Assembly (NCBI GenBank): GCA_023417285.1
Contig: JAEZFR010000374.1
Span: 1 to 7,787 of the forward strand
Length of the DNA: 7,787 bases
Origin: Bacillota bacterium
Lineage (GTDB): Bacteria; Bacillota; Clostridia; Acetivibrionales; DSM-1351
Direction of reading: 5' to 3'
In this document: in pieces, positions 1 through 5,875 of the stretch
How the letters are laid out: each line of letters begins with the position of its first letter
Numbering within the stretch: the first letter of the stretch is position 1
Made by a program: the position numbers and the translations under genes
The notes under the pieces: generated by a model
What the model was told of the DNA's origin: nothing
Seen by the model: only the letters and a program-made list of their open reading frames with translations
The model's database searches: none

Positions 1-306
1 GGTGAATGGATTATGCTTATCAAAATTCCAATGGATTATGAAAATACAACAGAATATAGAGATGAAAAATTTACAGGTGGGTTATTCGCCATAGCCAGCT
101 CCTTCATGGAAGATATGGATGATACTACTATTCTATTGAAAGACTGGGTAAATAGGAGTGACCATTTTGAACTTGGCACTAATGCGGAAGGAGAAGTGCA
201 GTGCTACGAAATGATTGAGGAAATTCTACCGTGGGATATAGCAAATAACTTGAATAGATACCAACAAGATATATTTATTCCTATACGAATAAAGAATGAA
301 AAGTAG
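1..306 (+). CDS. MerR-type regulator, C-terminal effector-binding domain (5' partial)
   Basis: The reading frame is open to the left window edge, with codons for Gly-Glu-Trp-Ile before the first ATG at 13. That ATG has no RBS, so this is the 3' end of a longer gene; 101 codons are visible before TAG. The text (GGLFAIASSFMEDMDD at about residues 26-41, then EMIEEILPWD and NRYQQDIFIPI near the end) resembles the ligand-binding C-terminal half of MerR-family regulators with a GyrI-like effector domain. By family knowledge such a protein binds promoter DNA through an N-terminal helix-turn-helix, not visible here, and responds to a small molecule. The ligand cannot be inferred. The assignment is from remembered family resemblance and is moderately sure; that the gene is cut by the window is well supported. 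Confidence 0.6.
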   Translation, partial: GEWIMLIKIPMDYENTTEYRDEKFTGGLFAIASSFMEDMDDTTILLKDWVNRSDHFELGTNAEGEVQCYEMIEEILPWDIANNLNRYQQDIFIPIRIKNEK

Positions 307-485
307 AAGAAGGCGCATTTTCATACGAAAGTGACTTCTTTGGTCAAAAAGGCGGCTTCACAATGGATTATTTCCTTGTAGGTTACAAAGAAAATCAGCC
401 CTGCCCGGTTTGTGGCGAGACGATAATTTCGATAAAAACAGGAAGCACATCTACTTTTATATGCCCTGCCTGCCAAAAGGAGTAA
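300..485 (+). pseudogene. Fpg/Nei-type DNA glycosylase, C-terminal zinc-finger remnant
   Basis: The third forward frame is open from just after a TGA at 297-299 to a TAA at 483-485. It encodes about 61 residues with the pattern FFGQKGGFT, GYKENQPCPVCG, then ICPACQK. This is the end of the formamidopyrimidine-DNA glycosylase/endonuclease VIII family, where a CxxC-x(n)-CxxC zinc finger helps bind damaged DNA. Intact enzymes are about 270 residues and start with a catalytic Pro-Glu. That domain and the central helix-two-turn-helix are absent, and the other frame upstream is occupied by the MerR-type gene. An internal ATG at 363 would give only 40 residues and has no good RBS. It is most likely a deletion relic; a short expressed zinc-finger peptide is possible but unsupported. 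Confidence 0.65.
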
Positions 486-544
486 TACATACGACACCGA
501 CCCCTTTAAACTCGATTGGTGAAGAACGCCCTTAATGGGCTGAT

Positions 545-550
545 AGGAGG
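545..550 (+). promoter_or_regulatory. RBS deciding the start of the DUF3788-DUF3795 gene
   Basis: A perfect AGGAGG sits 6 nt before the ATG at 557 and directly touches the earlier ATG at 551. It therefore supports the shorter protein start. A small GCCC/GGGC hairpin (528-531 with 537-540) lies just upstream. Confidence 0.75.
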
Positions 551-556
551 ATGCAG

Positions 557-1321
557 ATGAACAAAAAAACAGAACTGCAAAAAGTCAGTGAGGAAACTAT
601 GTGCTTTATGCGAGGAAAGTATGTTTTAGACGAAGTGGGAAACGGCAAAGATGAATTGAAGTTCCGCAAAGGCAAAAAAACAATACTGACTATCTACATA
701 CGTGAGGACCGCTATGATTTTCTTGTTATTTTCGGAAAGGCAGAACGTGAATTATTTGAGGCTCAGCGCAATGAATTTCCGCAAGAGATACAGGGAATTT
801 ACGATAACAGCAAAACATATCATGACGGCAAGTGGATGTTTATTCCCGTTGCCGATTTACGTGCGCTCGAAGCCATTAAGCAGCTTGTTTTGATCAAGAA
901 AAAACCAAACCGAAAGCCGTTTCCAAAAGAGCAGGCGATCTATTCAAGCTGTGGACACCGTTGTGATTTGTGTGTGCATTATAACGGTGGAACAATCAAC
1001 GAGCAGTTCAGGGCGGAGTTGAAAGAGCGGTTGATACGTGTATACGCTGGGGGTGTAGGTGATGGGGGATATTGGGGTGATGATATGCAGTTTTGTGATG
1101 GATGTCATGCAGGGGGACTAGATAAAGGCTTTAGCTGCGATTCATTGAAATGCGCGGCAGAGAATGACGTTGATAAATGCCAGAATTGTAGCAAGAACCC
1201 TTGTGATAAGGCACATCATTTATATCAAGGGCTTAAACCTGAAATCCATACAAATACCATTGCTTCCGATGATGTTACATGGGTAATTCTGCCCTATGTG
1301 TATGAGCAATACGGAAATTAA
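557..1321 (+). CDS. DUF3788-DUF3795 fusion protein, cysteine-rich
   Basis: A 254-residue protein. I chose the ATG at 557 rather than the one at 551 because AGGAGG (545-550) abuts 551 but lies 6 nt before 557. Residues about 20-120 (FRKGKKTILTIYI, LVIFGKAERE, YHDGKWMFIPV, LVLIKKKP) resemble DUF3788. Residues about 128-225 resemble DUF3795, with CGHRCDLC (132-139), CDGC (180-183), single cysteines at 194 and 199, CQNC (208-211) and Cys216. Ten cysteines after residue 130 suggest one or more bound zinc ions or an iron-sulfur cluster; this is inference. No signal peptide or membrane segment is seen, so it is probably cytosolic. The biochemical function is unknown. It stands alone, following the glycosylase relic and preceding a gap of nearly 300 nt. 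The domain names are from memory of family patterns. Confidence 0.75.
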   Translation: MNKKTELQKVSEETMCFMRGKYVLDEVGNGKDELKFRKGKKTILTIYIREDRYDFLVIFGKAERELFEAQRNEFPQEIQGIYDNSKTYHDGKWMFIPVADLRALEAIKQLVLIKKKPNRKPFPKEQAIYSSCGHRCDLCVHYNGGTINEQFRAELKERLIRVYAGGVGDGGYWGDDMQFCDGCHAGGLDKGFSCDSLKCAAENDVDKCQNCSKNPCDKAHHLYQGLKPEIHTNTIASDDVTWVILPYVYEQYGN

Positions 1322-1573
1322 GCAAGATTACAATCATTTATATCTTTTGGTGGAGTGTGCTTATGAAGAAGGCTTTAATTGTTCGTTTATATTTTTTTGT
1401 TAGATTACGTTTGATGAAGGTTATTGCAATTCATGCCATTAAATTAGCATTTCAGACTTATTAAGGCGATCTCTACTTTTTATGTGATAAACTATTTGTA
1501 TCTATAAATAACTGGCTATATCTAGTAAATTGTTAAATTTTAAAGTTATACAAACAAGTTTATGTTTTTTAGC
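1322..1573. other. AT-rich intergenic region, no clear gene
   Basis: About 250 nt of AT-rich sequence lies between the DUF3788-DUF3795 gene and the leader of the transglutaminase-like gene. It has no long ORF, no tRNA-like fold and no obvious strong sigma-A promoter; only weak TTGTAT (1496-1501) and TATATC (1517-1522) elements with a short 15-nt spacer were seen. It contains one doubtful small ORF, listed separately. Promoters for the downstream gene presumably lie here but cannot be placed with confidence. Confidence 0.5.
1363..1464 (+). CDS. possible 33-residue basic hydrophobic peptide
   Basis: A short ORF, ATG to TAA, follows a plausible RBS (GGTGGAG at 1349-1355, 7 nt spacing). The product begins MKKALIVRLYFFVRLRLMKV and is rich in Leu, Ile, Val, Phe, Arg and Lys with almost no acidic residues, like a small membrane-active or amphipathic peptide. 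I recognise no family. AT-rich intergenic DNA yields such ORFs by chance, and only the RBS spacing argues for it. Confidence 0.2.
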   Translation: MKKALIVRLYFFVRLRLMKVIAIHAIKLAFQTY

Positions 1574-1600
1574 CACAAATTTGTGCCACTGATGAAGTGG
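1574..1600 (+). promoter_or_regulatory. palindrome and hairpin in the transglutaminase gene leader
   Basis: CACAAATTTGTG (1574-1585) is a perfect 12-bp palindrome. It is immediately followed by a 5-bp hairpin, CCACT (1586-1590), loop GATGA, AGTGG (1596-1600). The last two bases of the hairpin are the first two of the purine-rich RBS (1599-1607). The palindrome could be a repressor operator and the hairpin could partly mask the RBS. Both roles are inferred. Confidence 0.35.
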
Positions 1601-1615
1601 AGGAAGGATATTACT

Positions 1616-2356
1616 ATGAAAAAGATAGTAACAAAAGTTATGGCAATGGCTTTAAGCATTTCGATTTTAGTAAGTTCTGTTATATTTGCACCACAACCGG
1701 TTTCCGCTAATGTATATGGCCCTGACCGTATTGTCAACATCGGTACGCAGCATTCTATACTAAAGGATTATGACAAGGCTTATGCTAGAAACAAAGAGCT
1801 TTGGAATGCTCAAAGAACCGATAATGACGCAATTGAGAAGAATAAAAGTGGCAGTAATGATAAAGATATTATAAAGTTGGCAAAAGAAATCACTGCTTCG
1901 TCCAAGGATGATTATTCAAAAATGAAAGCAATATACAATTGGGTGGCTACAAATATTTATTATGATTATCCTGCCTACAGAAATGAGCTTAACAATGTTC
2001 AGGATGTAGCGTCTCCTCAATCTGCATTCGTTGTAATGGATCGTAAACGTGGAGTGTGTGCAGGCTATACCAGTCTTACTGTTGCTTTGCTGCGTGCTGC
2101 AGGCATTCCAGCTAAAGGTATTAGTGGAGTTGTAAAATCAGATAGCAAAGTTGGACATGCTTGGTCACAAGCTTGGCTAAGTAGTGAAAAAAGATGGGTT
2201 ATAATGGATACAACATGGGGTTCAGGAAATAAATATGATGCGGGTAAGTATACTAAAGGAAGTATGAATACTAAGTATTTTGATATATCGCTTGCAGATT
2301 TGACACGTAGTCATTTAATGACTAATACTTCTGAGGTGTGGAATAAAATTATGTGA
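1616..2356 (+). CDS. secreted transglutaminase-like protein, ending at an internal TGA
   Basis: The start at 1616 is preceded by GGAGGAAGG (1599-1607) with 8-nt spacing; the in-frame ATG at 1562 lacks an RBS and would place the signal sequence internally. Residues 1-31 form a typical signal peptide (MKK, hydrophobic core, cleavage probably after VSA). After a polar stretch, residues about 85-235 are a transglutaminase-like (papain-fold) domain with the full triad: Cys148 in RGVCAGYTS, His181 in VGHAWSQAW and Asp198 in VIMDTTWG. Members act as transglutaminases, proteases or amidases on protein or peptide substrates; the reaction here is unknown. The product should be exported. As written it stops after 246 residues at a TGA. 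The same frame then continues straight into the InlB-repeat part, so this is probably the N-terminal third of an 835-codon gene rather than a complete gene. No membrane anchor is seen. Confidence 0.85.
   Translation: MKKIVTKVMAMALSISILVSSVIFAPQPVSANVYGPDRIVNIGTQHSILKDYDKAYARNKELWNAQRTDNDAIEKNKSGSNDKDIIKLAKEITASSKDDYSKMKAIYNWVATNIYYDYPAYRNELNNVQDVASPQSAFVVMDRKRGVCAGYTSLTVALLRAAGIPAKGISGVVKSDSKVGHAWSQAWLSSEKRWVIMDTTWGSGNKYDAGKYTKGSMNTKYFDISLADLTRSHLMTNTSEVWNKIM
2354..2356 (+). other. in-frame TGA interrupting the secreted-protein gene
   Basis: The TGA lies between ...VWNKIM and YPNIKGQPNTYTTVPYM.... Both flanks are in the same frame, with no other stop for 588 codons. The segment right after it aligns with the first half of an InlB repeat. 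Replacing TGA by the Trp codon TGG would restore the gene with one base change. Confidence 0.8.
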
Positions 2357-2404
2357 TACCCCAATATAAAGGGTCAACCCAATACATACACAACTGTCCC
2401 ATAT

Positions 2405-4123
2405 ATGTCCGGACTGACTTGGAAAAATCCTGGTACGCGTCCAGGTTATAAATTTGCAGGATGGTTTAAGGATACAGAATTAAAAACCGCTTGGGATTTC
2501 AATAAGGACAAAGCCGCTACAGATGTAAACTTGTATGCTAAATGGACTGCTGAAGTCTATACAGTGAAGTTTGATTCAAATGGTGGCACCGCTGTCCCAA
2601 GTGTAAAAGCTACATACGACTCAAAGCTAACAAAACCAAAAGATCCAACTAGAACAGGATATATATTTGCGGGCTGGACCTATAAAAAGAATGGAACATC
2701 GTTTTGGAATTTTGTCAAGGAACCCACCATATCTACTGTTAAAGGCAATCTTACCCTTTATGCTTCATGGCAAAAGCCCTTTACTATCACATTTGATAGT
2801 TGCGGTGGTACTAAGGTAGCCAGCAATAAAACTGGTTTAAATGGCAAAGTGCTACAGCCGTCACAAACACCAACTAGGGAAGGATATACCTTTGCAGGGT
2901 GGTATTACAAGAAAAATGCAACAGATAAAGACAGGCCTGTTTATTTTGGGCAAGTTTTAGTAACCAAAAATACTACATATTATGCAAGGTGGAAGCCAGG
3001 TGGATCTAAAACAGGTACAACTACCACAAAACCAACAGAAACACCAACGACACCAACGACACCAACGACACCAACAACACCAATGATACCAACAACACCA
3101 ACGACACCAACAACACCAGCACCAGCACCAGTGGCTGAAGCAACACCTGTGCTAACAGCAGCACCAATTGAAAACGGCACATACAATATTAAAGCAGCTA
3201 GCAATACAAGACTGAGCATTGATGTCCCAGGCTCAAGTAAGGTAAATGGTACAGGGTTAATTTTTTATACCAGTACAACAAGTAATAACCAAAAGTTTAA
3301 CATTACCAATGTAGGAGGTAATCAATATACAATTACAACTGTTCATTCTGGTAAGAACTGGACCAGTGCAGGAGTTAAGGGCGAAAAAATCACCCAAAGT
3401 GATATAAATAACAACAGCAATCAAAAATTTACTATAACAATGTATAGTGACGGAACCTATAGAATAAAAGATAGCAATGGGTTTTTTGTGGGCATTTCTG
3501 ATAGCGAAATAACTAAAAACAGTAATGTAGTGTTGTGGACAGAATCAACATATCAGACCCAGAATTTTGAATTGACCAAATTAAAGACAGTTGCTGCGGT
3601 AATACCTACACCTACGCCAACACCTACACCGGCACCTGAAGTTAAGCCAACAGAAAAACCTGAGGAGTCGCTTGTACCAGCCAAGGTTGAGTCCATTACT
3701 CGTGAAACAAGCACAAACAAAAACACAATTAAGGCTGGTTGGTATTACTTTGTTTGTCAAAACAATTATATCAGCGTGAATAATACACAGGCGATACTAA
3801 CAAAAGAACAGTATGCAAATCAATTTTATATAACACATTTAGGTGGAACAATCTACACAATAAGAAGCATGTTTAGCACGTATCTATCCACTGAAAGTAT
3901 CGCACCAAGAAGTGGAGATAAGGTACCAACAAAAACAGTTAAAGAAGATGAAGCTAATGTTGACGGTTGGATAATAAATATAGACCCCAAAACCAATGTA
4001 TGTACCATTCATCCTTTAAGTAATAAGAATTTGGTGATCAGTGGTAGCAGTAATAAAATAGTATTACAAGACGCTACTAAGGCAAAGGACGCTGGCAAAA
4101 TCACGCTTGTTCCTGCAAAGTAG
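2405..4123 (+). CDS. InlB-repeat and beta-trefoil C-terminal part of the interrupted secreted protein
   Basis: The ATG at 2405 has no RBS and no signal peptide follows it, and repeat-like sequence already begins at 2357. It is therefore most likely the continuation of the transglutaminase-like gene after one in-frame TGA. Numbered from 2405: residues 1-47, 51-122 and 126-196 are three InlB B-type (Listeria-Bacteroides) repeats, with the signatures FDSNGG and GYxFAGW and ends such as LYAKW and LYASW. Residues about 207-250 are a Thr-Pro linker. Residues about 257-393 look like a ricin-type beta-trefoil (GTYNIKAASNTRLSID, NQKFNIT, NQKFTIT, QNFELTKL). Residues 401-425 are a second Pro-rich linker. 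Residues about 443-572 are a second trefoil-like domain (GWYYFV, NQFYITHLGGTIYTI). By analogy these domains bind surfaces or glycans. No LPXTG, SLH or dockerin module is seen. If the TGA is always obeyed, this part is probably silent. Confidence 0.75.
   Translation: MSGLTWKNPGTRPGYKFAGWFKDTELKTAWDFNKDKAATDVNLYAKWTAEVYTVKFDSNGGTAVPSVKATYDSKLTKPKDPTRTGYIFAGWTYKKNGTSFWNFVKEPTISTVKGNLTLYASWQKPFTITFDSCGGTKVASNKTGLNGKVLQPSQTPTREGYTFAGWYYKKNATDKDRPVYFGQVLVTKNTTYYARWKPGGSKTGTTTTKPTETPTTPTTPTTPTTPMIPTTPTTPTTPAPAPVAEATPVLTAAPIENGTYNIKAASNTRLSIDVPGSSKVNGTGLIFYTSTTSNNQKFNITNVGGNQYTITTVHSGKNWTSAGVKGEKITQSDINNNSNQKFTITMYSDGTYRIKDSNGFFVGISDSEITKNSNVVLWTESTYQTQNFELTKLKTVAAVIPTPTPTPTPAPEVKPTEKPEESLVPAKVESITRETSTNKNTIKAGWYYFVCQNNYISVNNTQAILTKEQYANQFYITHLGGTIYTIRSMFSTYLSTESIAPRSGDKVPTKTVKEDEANVDGWIINIDPKTNVCTIHPLSNKNLVISGSSNKIVLQDATKAKDAGKITLVPAK
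3041..3118 (+). repeat. 9-bp tandem repeat encoding a Thr-Pro linker
   Basis: Eight near-identical units of ACACCAACG (variants ACACCAACA, ACACCAATG and ATACCAACA) and a partial ninth encode repeated Thr-Pro-Thr. The unit is a multiple of three, so gain or loss of units changes linker length without shifting the frame. The linker joins the third InlB repeat to the first beta-trefoil, a normal use of Thr/Pro linkers in secreted proteins. Confidence 0.9.
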
Positions 4124-4159
4124 GACATCATCAGAACAACAAAAATAATATAAACAATA

Positions 4160-4210
4160 TTAAAATAAGCGGTTGTGTAAAAGTACAATACACATTACCG
4201 CTTATTTTAA
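4160..4210. terminator. strong, apparently bidirectional rho-independent terminator
   Basis: A 14-bp perfect inverted repeat pairs 4160-4173 (TTAAAATAAGCGGT) with 4197-4210 (ACCGCTTATTTTAA). Inside it, after a 2-nt bulge, TGTGTA (4174-4179) pairs with TACACA (4189-4194) around a 9-nt loop. The A-tract on one side and T-tract on the other let it work on either strand. It lies between the convergent secreted-protein gene, which stops at 4123, and the response-regulator gene, whose stop codon (4202-4204) is within the right arm. Confidence 0.8.
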
Positions 4211-5824
4211 CCTAAAATTATCTCGATATTCTGAAGGAGTTATACCTGAATGTTTTTTAAAAAGCCTTGAAAAATAATGAGGATCTGGTATTCCTACAAG
4301 GCTTGCTACTTCGTAGGACTTATACCTCACATTCTTCAAGAGTTCTTTGGCTTTTTCAATTCTAAGATCATTCAAATAATCAACAAAAGTTGTTCCTAGT
4401 TCTTTCTTAAACATTCTGCTGATATAAAATGTGGTTACAAATGTGTGCGCTGCTACTTCATATAGAGTTAGTTGCTCTGAATAATGTTCATTTATATAAT
4501 TAATTGCTTTTCTGAGAGTGATTTTAATGCTTTTATTATTAAAATTATTAACCTTTTTAGAAATATTAATAGCTACATTCTCTATGAGTGAATTCAATTC
4601 CTCAGTATTATCACTTTTCTCAATCATTTTTAAAATACTTGAAAACTCTATGCTGTCTTCATGCTTTTTATCGGAATTAGCTGCCAAAACAGAATTTCTT
4701 ATATTGTTTATTGATGACAGAGTAGAATAGTAATAATTCCTTAAATAATTATTACTGATAATAGTAGAAGAAATAAAACCACTTATCTTATCCAAAGAGT
4801 TTTTTACCAAGTTTTCATTACCTGCTTTAATCCCTTCAAGCATCTGCCTTTTATACCTCTCAAGTGAAGAGTATTCCTCAAACTTAAACAAAGTACTGAG
4901 ATCACTAAATTGAATTATTGTATTGTTTCCGAGATAACTTCTATACTCAAGTGAGTAATTACATTCTTTTAGCTTTTCTGGCAATTCAAAAACCGATGAT
5001 CCTTCACTACTTAACGAAATTGAGACGGAAATCCCAAACGCGTTACTTATCATTTCCTGGAGGTAAGCAGTTTTTTCAAGTATCTCGGACATATTGATAT
5101 TCAAATATGATTTGTTTTGTAAAATAAAACCTATCTTGTTACTGTTTAGTGTAATTACATGAATTTCATACTTTTCTGCAAAAATTTCTTCATAGGAGTT
5201 TATTATACCAAACTGGTATAAATGCTTGTCATACTGAGTGCTTTCAAAATCTTCGTAAGAATCATTTTCTACAACAACAAAAACAAAGCTATTGATATGG
5301 ATATCAAATAACTTCATTTTTTCTGTTACTTCTTTTTCATTGTTATTTAATTCAAAAACTATGTCACAGAGCAATTTCTCTTTGAGCATAGGAACGCTCT
5401 GCTCAAAGAGTAATTTAAATTTATTAACTTCCGCATGCATTAATTTTTGCTTATTGAGAACGTCTATTGCCCTTACAAGAACTGATGTCAGTTGCTCAAG
5501 CTTGGTAGGCTTTAAAAGGAAGTCAAAAGCTCCGTATTTTATCGCATCTTGTGCGTAATCAAATTCTCTATATCCTGTAATAATTATTGTTTTTGAGTTG
5601 GGAACAATATCTCTTATCTGTTTTAACATCTCTAGGCCATTAATTCTAGGCATACGGATATCAGTCAGAATAATCTCAGGACGACTCTGCCTTATAAGTT
5701 CTAGTCCTTCATTACCATCACTTGCCTCAGCGTAAACTTCGCAGTTAAGCTGTTTCCAATTTATTATGTTTTTGATTCCTTTTCTTATAAGTGGCTCATC
5801 ATCTATTAATACAACTTTATACAT
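4202..5824 (-). CDS. YesN-type response regulator (receiver domain plus AraC-type DNA-binding domain)
   Basis: A 540-residue protein. I chose the ATG at 5824 (MYKVVLIDDEP) because GGAGGG (complement of 5829-5834) lies 4 nt upstream; an ATG 12 nt earlier overlaps that RBS. Residues 1-120 are a receiver domain: acidic pocket Asp8-Asp9, phosphoacceptor Asp55 in LTDIRMPRINGLEML, Thr83 in IITGYREFDYA and Lys105 in FLLKPTKL. Residues about 120-430 are a linker or sensory region with no clear motif, typical of YesN-like regulators. Residues 433-540 hold two helix-turn-helix units of an AraC-type domain, with the signature DPHYFSRLFKKHSGITPSEYR. Such proteins are phosphorylated by a YesM-type histidine kinase and activate sugar-transport or polysaccharide-use genes. 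No kinase gene is in the window. It lies 51 nt after the second permease, probably in the same operon, and ends inside the terminator stem. Confidence 0.92.
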   Translation of the reverse strand: MYKVVLIDDEPLIRKGIKNIINWKQLNCEVYAEASDGNEGLELIRQSRPEIILTDIRMPRINGLEMLKQIRDIVPNSKTIIITGYREFDYAQDAIKYGAFDFLLKPTKLEQLTSVLVRAIDVLNKQKLMHAEVNKFKLLFEQSVPMLKEKLLCDIVFELNNNEKEVTEKMKLFDIHINSFVFVVVENDSYEDFESTQYDKHLYQFGIINSYEEIFAEKYEIHVITLNSNKIGFILQNKSYLNINMSEILEKTAYLQEMISNAFGISVSISLSSEGSSVFELPEKLKECNYSLEYRSYLGNNTIIQFSDLSTLFKFEEYSSLERYKRQMLEGIKAGNENLVKNSLDKISGFISSTIISNNYLRNYYYSTLSSINNIRNSVLAANSDKKHEDSIEFSSILKMIEKSDNTEELNSLIENVAINISKKVNNFNNKSIKITLRKAINYINEHYSEQLTLYEVAAHTFVTTFYISRMFKKELGTTFVDYLNDLRIEKAKELLKNVRYKSYEVASLVGIPDPHYFSRLFKKHSGITPSEYRDNFRLK

Positions 5825-5838
5825 GCTACCCTCCATAT

Positions 5839-5854
5839 AAGTGCGTTAACACTT
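5839..5854. promoter_or_regulatory. imperfect palindrome upstream of the response-regulator gene
   Basis: AAGTG (5839-5843) and CACTT (5850-5854) flank CGTTAA. The sequence forms a 5-bp stem with a 6-nt loop, or an imperfect operator of LacI/CcpA-like appearance (TGTTAACG on the minus strand). It is 5 nt upstream of the RBS in the gap between the second permease and the regulator, so it could modulate regulator expression. The CcpA-site match is poor. Confidence 0.2.
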
Positions 5855-5875
5855 CTGGAAATGGTTATAAGGATA

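Noticed and set aside
702..893. 63-codon plus-strand ORF
   Set aside because: It lies wholly inside the DUF3788-DUF3795 gene in another frame, with no recognisable product.
1496..1522. Sigma-A promoter with TTGTAT and TATATC
   Set aside because: Both elements are poor matches and the 15-nt spacer is too short to be convincing in DNA this AT-rich.
1546..1740. 64-codon minus-strand ORF over the signal-peptide region
   Set aside because: It overlaps the strongly supported secreted-protein start and its hydrophobicity mirrors the signal peptide. No RBS was noted.
2354..2380. Selenocysteine insertion at the TGA
   Set aside because: No redox motif surrounds the position, and only a 4-bp stem follows, far short of a convincing bacterial SECIS element. 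Trp or a nonsense mutation is simpler.
2980..3219. 79-codon minus-strand ORF rich in Gly and Val
   Set aside because: It is the reverse complement of the Thr-Pro tandem repeat; its low-complexity composition is a by-product of that repeat.
4518..4730. Plus-strand ORFs within the response-regulator and permease genes (also 5292-5558 and 6123-6383)
   Set aside because: They are antisense shadows of well-supported minus-strand genes and show no domain signatures.
5840..5856. CcpA catabolite-response (cre) site before the regulator gene
   Set aside because: The best alignment on the minus strand has three mismatches at conserved positions of the usual consensus.
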